From an uncultured Christensenella sp. (GTDB lineage: Bacteria > Bacillota > Clostridia > Christensenellales > Borkfalkiaceae), in assembly GCA_910586365.1 (NCBI GenBank), contig CAJUGP010000019.1, forward strand, positions 8,621-18,346: DNA of 9,726 bases. Direction: 5' to 3'. The position numbers and the translations under genes are program-made. Positions 1 to 6,435 of the stretch are shown piece by piece. Position 1 is the stretch's first letter. Each line of letters starts with the position of its first letter. Below the pieces are notes generated by a model that was given only the letters and a program-made list of their open reading frames with translations, was not told where the DNA came from and did no database searches.

Positions 1-26
1 TTCCCTACACGACGCTCTTCCGATCT
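1..26. other. Illumina TruSeq adapter remnant (not biological)
   Basis: The first 26 bases match the 3' end of the Illumina TruSeq Read 1 primer/adapter, ending in the well-known GCTCTTCCGATCT. Genomic sequence starts at about base 27. This is leftover library sequence on the contig end. Any reading frame that crosses base 26 is artificial. Confidence 0.97.
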
Positions 27-178
27 TTGCATTGTGCGGGGACTGTAATTGTGACGTGGAACACGGCATAGCAATCGCATTCAGAAATCGCAAATTTGCA
101 GGCGTATTCATAGAAACAGATAATTTTGATGACAACGGTCAACTTAAAGCAAAGTATAAAGAATTATTTGGAAAATAA
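27..178 (+). CDS. C-terminal fragment of an uncharacterised protein (possibly DUF6985/DUF2004-like)
   Basis: An open frame runs from the adapter junction to a TAA at 176-178 and gives 49 complete codons, from ALCGDCNCDVEHG to KYKELFGK. The gene is cut by the contig end, so its start and length are unknown. The C-D-x-E-H-G-I-A-I-A-F stretch resembles the C-terminal core of small DUF6985/DUF2004/DUF2262-type proteins, some of which sit in toxin-immunity neighbourhoods. I make this link from memory of the motif only. The DNA is visibly AT-richer than the rest of the window and uses ATA and AGA codons, which look uncommon in the neighbouring genes. This fits a recently acquired accessory gene. 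A hairpin follows the stop codon after about 34 bases. Function unknown. Confidence 0.6.
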
Positions 179-212
179 ATTCCGATTTTTCTATGCAAAT
201 AAAATATAGTTA

Positions 213-243
213 AAAGCTCTCGAACAATTTGTCCGAGAGCTTT
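213..243. terminator. Bidirectional hairpin terminator between convergent genes
   Basis: A perfect 10-bp inverted repeat (AAAGCTCTCG at 213-222, CGAGAGCTTT at 234-243) has an 11-nt loop. The T tracts are short on both sides: TTTCT on the plus strand and TTTT on the minus strand. It lies between the 5' partial plus-strand gene and the end of the minus-strand membrane protein gene, so it could end both transcripts. Between 244 and 318 I see nothing convincing. Confidence 0.7.
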
Positions 244-318
244 CTGTCATCGCTTGAAATGCAACTTAAATTATTTCATGGGAAGTGCGCTTTTACCGAA
301 ACGCTTTTTCATTACCGT

Positions 319-2079
319 TTACTTTTGCGATCTGACCGCGCTGACGTATTGATTGAGCTTTTCGAGCAGTTCCGCGGAGATATAATTGCGGAATCTGCCG
401 AGGTAGATAAACACTTTGTTGAAGAATTCTTCGTTATCGCCGCCGATCACGTACACGGGCAGATAATTCTGCATGCCGTATTTGTTGGAGATGAAGAGAT
501 CGCCGAATTCCGAAACTTCCTGCGAAGTAAGCTTGCTGAGGAAGGGATCGTAATGCCCCGCCATATAAGGGGAAACGTGATCGTCCTCGATCTGCATCTG
601 CTGCATGTTGTTTTTCTTGAAACGCGTGAACACGGGGGGGAACGCCTGTGCGTTCGGCATCGCGTTGTCTCTTGCACGGTGTTCATAGGGCGAAGGGGGA
701 TTGCTTGCTTCCTCGCGCGCGATCGCTTCCATGCGGCGCTCGAACTCGGTTTTTTCGCGCGGCTTCTGTTCGGGCTGAGGGGGAGCCTGCACAATGATGT
801 TGGGCTGATAGACGGGCGCGGGAGCGGGTTCGCTCTTGGGTTCTTCTTTGGGCTGCGGCGCAGGTGCGGGAGCGGGCGCAGGCGCAGGAGCGGGGCGGCG
901 TTCTTTGATATATCTGTGGATTTCGTCGTCGACGATCTCGTCAACCACGTCTTCGTCGCTGTATTCAAATGCGTTCTGCTCGAAGGCTTCGGTTTCCGCC
1001 GCGGCGTTCGCAGCCGCTTTCTTTGCCGCTTTCTTGCGCTTTTTCTCGGCGATCAAGAGGAACACGGAGAACAGCGTTGCAAGAAGGGGCGCCGCAAGCA
1101 GGACGATCGTAAAGATCATGTCTTTTTTGAACACTTCGGTTTTGAATGCGGGCGTTATGAACAAGGCTACGACGACGAGCACCGCCGCGATCAGTTGGAG
1201 TGCATAGCGAATAGTATCGAACAAAAATCCGCGTTTGCCGTTCAAACGGGAGATGCCGCAAAGCAGGTTCAAGCCGATCAAACCCAAAAGAGCGCTGACT
1301 GCGATAACGAGGAAGGTGATGCCCGCCGCATTATCGTAGATGCCCAATCCGTCGGGTGCGGAGCCGATGAGCGCGGCGGTCTGCGTGCCGGGGTAAACGA
1401 GCGCGGTAAGGGTCGCAAGCGTCAGAACGACGTTTAATACGTTCATGAAGCCCGTGCCTTTGTTGCGGATGAGCGCGGTGATCAGCATAAAGAAGAAGGT
1501 AAGCCCTGCGACCGCCGCCGTCGTGAAGTCGAACATCGGATCGGTGGGCGTGCCCGCAAGCGAGCAGCTGACCACGAAGTTAAGAAGGAACAGCCCGCCG
1601 TAGGAAAGCAGAATTAAAATTCCGCTTCCCATCGCGCATTTCTTTGCCGATTTGCCCGAAACGAGCGAAACGATCATGAAAATAACGGACATAATTACCG
1701 TCAGCGCAAGAAGGAACACGAGAACGAGCAGCGCGACGGACGAGATCAACTCGAACCAAGAGCGCGAACCCTGCACCACGCCGTCGCCGAACAAACCGAA
1801 ATTGTTCAAATTCGGGGCTTTCAGCCAGGAGAGCATCGTGATAACGATACCGCCGACCGTGCCGATGAGCGAGCCTTTGAGGAAGCTGCCCGAATTCGCG
1901 ATGACGTCCGGCTCGAACAGCCAGCCGTGCGAAAACAGGTATTTCAAGTTTTCGGGCAGCTTTATGTTCGCAAGCAACCCGAGAAACAGCCCGCCGACGG
2001 CGAGCAAAAAGAACACGATGGTAAGAAAGCGGTATCCGCCTGCCTTCACTGAGGACGAGGATTTCGACTTATTTTTCAT
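319..2079 (-). CDS. Uncharacterised polytopic membrane protein with Ala-Pro linker and soluble C-terminal domain
   Basis: A 586-residue protein that I cannot assign to a named family. The N-terminal ~345 residues hold about nine hydrophobic segments, near 17-38, 66-86, 109-141, 149-174, 186-204, 211-230, 250-275, 290-310 and 321-344. A cluster of Lys and Ala residues (346-361) and an acidic stretch (374-386) follow. Next is a (AP)n run at 396-409 and a Pro/Glu/Gln-rich linker to about 500. The last ~75 residues (509-583) form a compact domain with the motif DPFLSKLTSQEVSEFGDLF, then GGDNEEFFNKVFIYLGRFRNYIS. By memory this resembles a tail domain found in other uncharacterised Clostridia proteins, but I cannot name it. 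The ATG at 2077-2079 has an upstream GGAG on the minus strand (about 2090-2093) with 10-nt spacing, and a strong promoter lies further upstream. The tail is probably cytoplasmic. A role in assembling other proteins at the membrane is speculation. Confidence 0.85.
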   Translation of the reverse strand: MKNKSKSSSSVKAGGYRFLTIVFFLLAVGGLFLGLLANIKLPENLKYLFSHGWLFEPDVIANSGSFLKGSLIGTVGGIVITMLSWLKAPNLNNFGLFGDGVVQGSRSWFELISSVALLVLVFLLALTVIMSVIFMIVSLVSGKSAKKCAMGSGILILLSYGGLFLLNFVVSCSLAGTPTDPMFDFTTAAVAGLTFFFMLITALIRNKGTGFMNVLNVVLTLATLTALVYPGTQTAALIGSAPDGLGIYDNAAGITFLVIAVSALLGLIGLNLLCGISRLNGKRGFLFDTIRYALQLIAAVLVVVALFITPAFKTEVFKKDMIFTIVLLAAPLLATLFSVFLLIAEKKRKKAAKKAAANAAAETEAFEQNAFEYSDEDVVDEIVDDEIHRYIKERRPAPAPAPAPAPAPQPKEEPKSEPAPAPVYQPNIIVQAPPQPEQKPREKTEFERRMEAIAREEASNPPSPYEHRARDNAMPNAQAFPPVFTRFKKNNMQQMQIEDDHVSPYMAGHYDPFLSKLTSQEVSEFGDLFISNKYGMQNYLPVYVIGGDNEEFFNKVFIYLGRFRNYISAELLEKLNQYVSAVRSQK

Positions 2080-2169
2080 AACACCAAAACTCCGTTCAAT
2101 ATGTATTAAAAATTTATGTTAAATACGCCGTTAAGCCATACCATGCCTAATTATCAGCGTAACGCCTAT

Positions 2170-2198
2170 ATTATAGCATGCGGCTAAATCCATGTCAA
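2170..2198 (-). promoter_or_regulatory. Sigma-A promoter of the membrane protein gene
   Basis: On the minus strand, a perfect TTGACA (2193-2198) and a perfect TATAAT (2170-2175) are separated by exactly 17 bp, with an extended TGC next to the -10. This predicts a start near 2163 and a 5' leader of about 84 nt. The A/T-rich DNA just upstream of the -35 (2199-2237) could act as an UP element. One of the strongest promoters in the window by consensus match. Confidence 0.88.
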
Positions 2199-2203
2199 CA
2201 GCA

Positions 2204-2224
2204 TTTGATAAAAATTTTATCAAA
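2204..2224. repeat. 21-bp A/T-rich palindrome in the divergent promoter region
   Basis: TTTGATAAAA (2204-2213) and TTTTATCAAA (2215-2224) form a perfect inverted repeat around one central base. Its core AAAAATTTTAT (2210-2220) recurs as a direct copy at 2227-2237, 17 bp away. It lies just upstream of the minus-strand -35 box. It could be an operator for a dimeric regulator or an UP-like A-tract. The rest of the 2080-2395 gap holds the two divergent promoters and no gene that I can support. Confidence 0.55.
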
Positions 2225-2330
2225 ACAAAAATTTTATACAGTTTGTCCGAAAAAGCGGCGTAAAATCCCCGAAATACGCATAAAGCGCTTATCGGTATGT
2301 GAAATTAAGCGTAAAAAAATCCTGTTTTTC

Positions 2331-2359
2331 TTGATATTTTGCGCGTTGCGTGTTATAAT
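2331..2359 (+). promoter_or_regulatory. Sigma-A promoter of the PucR/CdaR-like regulator
   Basis: TTGATA (2331-2336) and TATAAT (2354-2359) are spaced by 17 bp, with an extended TGT before the -10. The predicted start near 2366 gives a leader of about 30 nt containing a GGGAG ribosome binding site. The promoter lies inside the longest possible open frame, which rules out the upstream TTG start of that frame. Confidence 0.85.
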
Positions 2360-2395
2360 TATGCTAAGGTGCAAAAAAGAAACGGGAGAGAGAAT

Positions 2396-3337
2396 ATGGA
2401 TGCCATGTCCGAAACGCAATGGATCGAGAAAAAACTGAGCGAAAAAACGGGAACGATTGTGAAGCTCAGCCCGCGGCAAGAGGGGGAGAACACCGTTTTT
2501 TGGAACGGAAATCCGTACATGGTATCCTTTAACGGCGAAAAAGCCCAAAAAAGGGAGTGCGCGCTCGTGCAGTATATCCTTGCGGGCTTCGAGGAAGGCG
2601 CGCCGCAGGAAAAAAACGAGAGCTTGAAGAATATTCTGCTCGGAGAAAGCTCTTTGGCGATTTTTCGGTTCATGACGCGTTACCGTATCCCCGAAGGCGC
2701 GTGCTACGCCCTCGATATCGTGCCCGAAAAGCGTACGGAAGACGCGAGCGCGCATATCGAACGCTGTTTGGAAGGCTCGCGCGATATGATGGCGGTTATG
2801 GACGGAAAACGCATCTGCGTCGTCAAATTCTCCTCAGCGGAACAGTCGCCTTTCGAATTCGGCACGTTTTTGAGCCAGTCGCTTTATGAAGAATTGGGCG
2901 TGCGCGCGCGCGTAGGCATCGGCTGCGAGGAGAAATCGTTTTCGGGCATCGCCCGTTCTTACCAACAGGCGGCGACGGCGGTGCGCATGAGCGGCAACTT
3001 CCACTCCAAAGGCGACGTACATTTATATCGGGAATTTTTACTTGTCCGCATGATCGAAGAAGTGCCCAAAACGCGGCTTGCGGAGTATTTTTCGCAGTTC
3101 GACGTGCAGGGCGCCGAGGATTTGTTCGAGGACGAAGAACTGCTCGATACCGCGGAACAGTTCCTCGAATGCAACCTCAATGCCTCGGAAACAAGCCGCA
3201 ATCTGTTCATGCACCGCAACACGCTCATGTATCGACTGGATAAAATCGAGAGCGCGACGGGGCTGAATATCCGCAATTTCTCGGATGCGGTCACGTTCCG
3301 CATCGTATCGATCATCTATAAATTGCTCAATTTATAA
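2396..3337 (+). CDS. PucR/CdaR-family helix-turn-helix transcriptional regulator
   Basis: A 313-residue predicted cytoplasmic transcription factor. The C-terminal part (about 252-308) is a PucR-type helix-turn-helix: TAEQFLECNLNASETSRNLFMHRNTLMYRLDKI, followed by the usual amphipathic helix. The middle (about 103-215) resembles the GGDEF-like fold of CdaR-type regulators, with the RARVGIG segment and the typical S-Y-x-x-A-x-x-A pattern (188-195). The N-terminal ~100 residues match no sensor domain that I recognise. The start at 2396 has GGGAG at 2384-2388 with 7-nt spacing; an in-frame ATG at 2405 is possible but less well placed. The S41 peptidase gene begins 33 bp downstream on the same strand, so the two are probably co-transcribed. 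The ligand and targets cannot be read from the sequence. Confidence 0.87.
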   Translation: MDAMSETQWIEKKLSEKTGTIVKLSPRQEGENTVFWNGNPYMVSFNGEKAQKRECALVQYILAGFEEGAPQEKNESLKNILLGESSLAIFRFMTRYRIPEGACYALDIVPEKRTEDASAHIERCLEGSRDMMAVMDGKRICVVKFSSAEQSPFEFGTFLSQSLYEELGVRARVGIGCEEKSFSGIARSYQQAATAVRMSGNFHSKGDVHLYREFLLVRMIEEVPKTRLAEYFSQFDVQGAEDLFEDEELLDTAEQFLECNLNASETSRNLFMHRNTLMYRLDKIESATGLNIRNFSDAVTFRIVSIIYKLLNL

Positions 3338-3342
3338 AAAGT

Positions 3343-3360
3343 CACGGCGTAAAAGCCGTG
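3343..3360 (+). promoter_or_regulatory. Hairpin just before the S41 peptidase ribosome binding site
   Basis: CACGGC (3343-3348) and GCCGTG (3355-3360) form a perfect 6-bp stem with a 6-nt loop. It sits between the regulator's stop codon and the GGAGG at 3362-3366. No T tract follows, so it is not a standard terminator. It may affect mRNA stability or the relative translation of the two genes. Confidence 0.45.
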
Positions 3361-3370
3361 CGGAGGAAGC

Positions 3371-4726
3371 ATGAATACGAACGAATTTGATCAAAAAAAC
3401 CAATCGGAGGCAGGCATGTACGAGGGGAACGGGCAAAAACCGACCAAAAAAGGCGTAAACAAATGGGTTTTGGGGATCGGCGCGGCGGTGCTTGCCGTCG
3501 TATTCTTTTTGATCGGGTGGTTTGCGAAGTTTTATTCAATCGATCCGCGCATGCGCACGCTGATGTGGATGATCGACACGCTCGAAAAAAAGTATTATCA
3601 GGAAGTCGATCTCGATAAATTATACGACGAGCTTTACGGAACCGCCGTACCCGATCGGTTTTCGGGCTATATGTCGCCCGAAGAATACAAAGTGCTGCTT
3701 GCGGAAAGTCAGGGCAGGAGCAGCAATTTCGGGTTCGCCCTCGATACGTCGGGGGAGATCATGCGTATTTCGCGCGTGGTGGGCAACTCTTCCGCCGAAC
3801 GGGCGGGGATCCAAGCGGGAATGTATCTTTATCGGTTCGGCACGTCGGAAAGCGATCTGCGCGAAGGCGATTACGACGATCTTTCCGAATTTATCCGCGG
3901 AAAGGGCGGAAAGGACGTTCTCTTTGAATGCGGTTACGCGCGCGAGAACGCCCGTGCTTACACGGCGCGAAGCGAAGAGTATTTGGCGTCTTACTGCGAA
4001 TACCGCGACAGCGCCGCAAGCTTCCGGTTCCGCGGCGCGCAATCGCTCGAGCTGAAAGAAGAGGGCGCGGGGCTTGCGGGGCTGCCCGCCGACACGGCGT
4101 ATATCCGCCTTTACGAATTCGAGGGCAATGCCGCATGGGAATTCGAGCAGTGCCTTTTGAAAATGACCGAACGCGGACGGAGCAATTTGGTGCTCGATCT
4201 GCGTTACAACGGCGGCGGCTATCTCAGCATTCTGCAAACGATCGCGTCGCACTTCGTGAAAAATGCCGACGAGGCGAATCCCGTCGTCGCAACGGCAAAA
4301 TACCGCAGCGGAAAGGTGACGCAGTTCCGTGCGGACGGAAACGACTACGCGCTTTATTTTAAGGAACATTCCAAAATCACCGTGTTGGCGGACGAAAACA
4401 CGGCGTCGGCTTCGGAATGCCTGATCGGCGCGATGGTCGATTACGGGGCGATAAGTTACGGCGATATCTATCTGCGTAAAACCGACGACGGCACGGCGCA
4501 CAGCTACGGCAAAGGCGTGATGCAGTCGACTTACGTCACCTTGCAGGGCGACGCGTTCCGTTTGACGACGGCGCAGATCTTCTGGCCCAACGGGAAAACC
4601 ATTCACGGCGTCGGCGTGACCGAGGGGGACGGCGCGAACGCCGTCGAAGCGCCTTTGCTTCCCGAAGGAAAAGACTTGTTTTTGGAACAAGTATGCGACC
4701 GTCTTTCCGCGGCATCCGCGCTTTGA
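3371..4726 (+). CDS. Membrane-anchored S41-family peptidase with PDZ domain (CtpA/Prc type)
   Basis: A 451-residue serine protease of the carboxy-terminal processing family. A short cytoplasmic tail (1-31) precedes one membrane anchor (about 32-54, WVLGIGAAVLAVVFFLIGWF), so the catalytic part should lie outside the membrane. A PDZ-like domain spans about 118-190. The S41 core includes AYIRLYEF (243-250) and LVLDLRYNGGGYL (273-285). The active site is TASASE with catalytic Ser346 (Ser348 less likely), Lys381 in YGKG and Gln385; the Lys-to-Gln spacing of four is canonical. Two in-frame starts each have a GGAGG: ATG 3371 (4-nt spacing) and ATG 3416 (5-nt spacing). They differ only by 15 polar residues. 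The gene follows the PucR/CdaR-like regulator and ends directly against a convergent small gene. The substrate is unknown; in spore formers such proteases often act in cell-envelope or sporulation signalling. Confidence 0.9.
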   Translation: MNTNEFDQKNQSEAGMYEGNGQKPTKKGVNKWVLGIGAAVLAVVFFLIGWFAKFYSIDPRMRTLMWMIDTLEKKYYQEVDLDKLYDELYGTAVPDRFSGYMSPEEYKVLLAESQGRSSNFGFALDTSGEIMRISRVVGNSSAERAGIQAGMYLYRFGTSESDLREGDYDDLSEFIRGKGGKDVLFECGYARENARAYTARSEEYLASYCEYRDSAASFRFRGAQSLELKEEGAGLAGLPADTAYIRLYEFEGNAAWEFEQCLLKMTERGRSNLVLDLRYNGGGYLSILQTIASHFVKNADEANPVVATAKYRSGKVTQFRADGNDYALYFKEHSKITVLADENTASASECLIGAMVDYGAISYGDIYLRKTDDGTAHSYGKGVMQSTYVTLQGDAFRLTTAQIFWPNGKTIHGVGVTEGDGANAVEAPLLPEGKDLFLEQVCDRLSAASAL

Positions 4727-4990
4727 TTAAACCGCTTTTTTTAAGTATTCTTCCAATACGCTTACCGAGCCGACCGTTTCCTGCGGTCGGCTTTCTTGTT
4801 GCGCTTTCGCGGTCGCGCTTTCGGGCGGCGGTACGTCGGCGGCGGGGGACGCCGCGCTTTGCATATCGAGCACGAGCATGAGAAGCTCGCGGTTGTCGCG
4901 GTAGAACTGCAAAAGCCGCACGAGCGTTTCCCTGCCTTGCGGATTATCTTTGAGTGCAGACATCAATAAACGCGCTAAAATCTGTTCCAT
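4727..4990 (-). CDS. Uncharacterised 87-residue protein
   Basis: Starting from ATG at 4988-4990 the product is 87 residues. A helical N-terminal half (MEQILARLLMSALKDNPQGR through LLMLVLDMQS, about 1-45) is followed by an Ala/Pro/Glu/Gln-rich linker and a short C-terminal helix ending LEEYLKKAV. I recognise no family. The frame extends upstream to 5125, but that part is basic and low-quality and overlaps the opposite gene, so the internal start is preferred. No Shine-Dalgarno is visible. A TACAAT lies exactly 6 nt upstream of the ATG, which would fit a leaderless mRNA, but no good -35 is present. Its stop abuts the convergent S41 peptidase stop with no gap, and its 3' coding part contains the likely terminator of that gene. 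It could be a real helical adaptor or a chance ORF. Confidence 0.55.
   Translation of the reverse strand: MEQILARLLMSALKDNPQGRETLVRLLQFYRDNRELLMLVLDMQSAASPAADVPPPESATAKAQQESRPQETVGSVSVLEEYLKKAV
4768..4800 (+). terminator. Rho-independent terminator of the S41 peptidase transcript, inside the opposite gene
   Basis: AGCCGACCG (4768-4776) and CGGTCGGCT (4784-4792) form a perfect 9-bp GC-rich stem with a 7-nt loop, followed by a T-rich stretch (TTTCTTGTT). It is 42 bp past the S41 stop codon. It also encodes RPQETVG of the minus-strand small protein, so the sequence would serve both purposes. Confidence 0.6.
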
Positions 4991-4999
4991 GATAAAATT

Positions 5000-5034
5000 G
5001 TATGCCGCGGACAAAAAAGGCGTTCGCGGCATAC
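5000..5034. repeat. Inverted repeat between two divergent small genes
   Basis: The arms TATGCCGCG (5001-5009) and CGCGGCATA (5025-5033) are perfect complements around a 15-bp A-rich centre, and one further G/C pair (5000, 5034) extends the stem. It fills most of the 62-bp gap between the divergent starts at 4990 and 5053 and covers the expected promoter area of the minus-strand gene. It could be an operator, or a leader hairpin if the plus-strand transcript starts upstream. Confidence 0.5.
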
Positions 5035-5052
5035 GATAAAGGGGAGGCAGAT

Positions 5053-5325
5053 ATGAAAGATTTTGCAAGCTATACGGGCGGAGAGAAAAAAGACGGCGCT
5101 TCCGCCGACTTTGAAGAACAGGCAAGGATTCTTTCCAAACAGTATGAAGGGAAGAGCGAGGGCGATATGCTTCGGGCGATCTATGCGCAGGCGCTCGAAG
5201 GAAAGCGCAACGGCACGCTTACCAACGAGCAGATCGACGCGTTTTATAAGCAGATTTCGCCCATGTTGGACGGCGTAAAACGCAAAAAACTGCAAAAAAT
5301 CGTTGCGGAGCTGAAAAAGATTTAA
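5053..5325 (+). CDS. Uncharacterised 90-residue protein
   Basis: A 90-residue soluble, charged, largely helical protein. The start at 5053 has a strong GGGGAGG (5041-5047) with 5-nt spacing. The upstream ATG at 5002 in the same frame lies in an inverted repeat and lacks a ribosome binding site. The N-terminus (MKDFASYTGGEKKDG) looks disordered. The C-terminal 60 residues hold a pattern GTLTNEQIDAFYKQISPMLD followed by KRKKLQKIVAELKKI. By memory this pattern (G-T-L-x-x-E-Q-I-D ... P-M-L-D ... R-x-K-L) recurs in small hypothetical proteins of Clostridia with no assigned function. The stop codon overlaps that of the convergent cysteine desulfurase gene by 4 bp. Confidence 0.78.
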   Translation: MKDFASYTGGEKKDGASADFEEQARILSKQYEGKSEGDMLRAIYAQALEGKRNGTLTNEQIDAFYKQISPMLDGVKRKKLQKIVAELKKI

Positions 5326-6434
5326 CCGATTTTTTTGAGCGCGCCGACAAGCGCGTTGACTTCCCGCAGCGTTTGGAAGGGCGAGAACGAGGCGCGCACC
5401 AAGCCGTAATCGGTGCCGAGCGCGCGGTGTACGAGGGGCGCGCAGTGCTGTCCGCCGCGGACTGCGATGTCGAATCGGTCGGAGAGCAGCCCCGCAAGCT
5501 CTTCCGAGGGGATATTTTCGTGCGCGAACGAGGCGATGCCGCAGGGGTTTGGCTCGAAATACATACGGTAACAGGGCATGGCGGAAAGAGCGGTGTGCAG
5601 CGCTTTCGTTAATTTCAAGAGGGTGCGCGCGCCTTCTTCCTGCATGGTTTTTACGACGATCGCGCCCTCGAAAAGGGAGCAGACGGCAGGGTAGGAAAGC
5701 GTGCCGCTCTCCAACGCGTCGGGGTAAAAGGCGGGCATGCCGAGCGAAAAGCTTTCGCTGCCCGTTCCGCCGTAGAGAAGGGGTTTGGGATTGACGCGCT
5801 GCGAAAAGAGCAGCGCGCCCGCGCCCTGAATGGCGTGCATGCCTTTATGCCCCGCAATCGCCAGCGCGTCGATGCCGAGCGCTTTCATATCGAGGGGAAT
5901 GTGCCCTGCTCCCTGCGCGCCGTCCACGAGAAAGAGGACGTGCTCGGGCAGTCCGCGCCGAATTTCGGCAAGATCGGGGCATTGTCCCGTGACGTTGGAA
6001 GCCGAGGTGACGCATACCGCGCGGGTGTTTTCTTTTACGAGGGAAAGCACGCTTTCAACGGTAAGCCTGCCGTTTTGCAGCGGCGCGACGTCGTATTCGA
6101 TGACGTCCGTCTGTTTCAAGCGTTCCAAAGGGCGCAGCACGCTGTTGTGTTCGAGGCAGGTCGTCACGACGTGATCGCCCTTGCACAGCGTGCCGAACAG
6201 GGCGATATTCAGCGCTTCGGTGCAGTTTTTGGTGAATACGACGCGGTCGTAGCCGTATCCGCCGAACAGATCGCACAAAAGGCGGCGGCAGGAAAACACG
6301 CGTTCGGAGAGCGCAAGCGAAAGGCGGTGACCGCTCCGTCCGGGGTTGGCGCAGGCTTTTAAGGAAGCGAGCACCGCGCTCTGCACGCTTAACGGTTTGA
6401 AGCCGCCCGTGGCGGCGTTATCGAGATAAATCAT
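5322..6434 (-). CDS. Cysteine desulfurase, class-V aminotransferase (EF2568/TIGR01977-like)
   Basis: A 370-residue pyridoxal-phosphate enzyme that should take sulfur (or selenium) from cysteine (or selenocysteine) and hold it on an active-site Cys. Visible residues are MIYLDNAATGG at the N-terminus, His96 in CLEHNS, Asn147 in SNVTG, Asp171 in VDGAQ, and the PLP-binding Lys197 in AGHKG. The persulfide Cys331 lies in RGGQHCAPL, the form typical of the TIGR01977 group rather than IscS or SufS. Length is normal for that group. The start at 6432-6434 is set by the family N-terminus; the frame continues upstream to 6560, but without family character. No Shine-Dalgarno is seen, and a TATATT stands exactly 6 nt before the ATG. 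It is divergent from a DUF3343 Se/S-carrier-like gene 31 bp away, which supports a shared sulfur or selenium role. Confidence 0.92.
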   Translation of the reverse strand: MIYLDNAATGGFKPLSVQSAVLASLKACANPGRSGHRLSLALSERVFSCRRLLCDLFGGYGYDRVVFTKNCTEALNIALFGTLCKGDHVVTTCLEHNSVLRPLERLKQTDVIEYDVAPLQNGRLTVESVLSLVKENTRAVCVTSASNVTGQCPDLAEIRRGLPEHVLFLVDGAQGAGHIPLDMKALGIDALAIAGHKGMHAIQGAGALLFSQRVNPKPLLYGGTGSESFSLGMPAFYPDALESGTLSYPAVCSLFEGAIVVKTMQEEGARTLLKLTKALHTALSAMPCYRMYFEPNPCGIASFAHENIPSEELAGLLSDRFDIAVRGGQHCAPLVHRALGTDYGLVRASFSPFQTLREVNALVGALKKIG

Positions 6435-6435
6435 A

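Noticed and set aside
262..312. A 13-codon minus-strand micro-ORF (MKKRFGKSALPMK) after the membrane protein stop
   Set aside because: It has no Shine-Dalgarno and is too short to test; it is probably chance.
850..894. Short GC-rich repeats resembling a tandem repeat array
   Set aside because: They encode the Ala-Pro run of the minus-strand membrane protein. This is a low-complexity coding linker, not a separate repeat element.
229..1437. A 402-codon plus-strand open frame
   Set aside because: It lies antisense to the membrane protein gene. Its product is Arg/Gly/Phe-rich without recognisable motifs, and it begins inside the terminator hairpin. The opposite strand has a promoter, an SD and clear membrane segments.
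3620..4690. A 356-codon minus-strand open frame opposite the S41 peptidase
   Set aside because: The plus strand encodes a full S41 protease with all catalytic residues. The antisense frame is a by-product of GC-rich codon use.
5835..6362. A 175-codon plus-strand frame opposite the cysteine desulfurase
   Set aside because: It is antisense to conserved PLP-enzyme motifs and has no ribosome binding site or recognisable domain.
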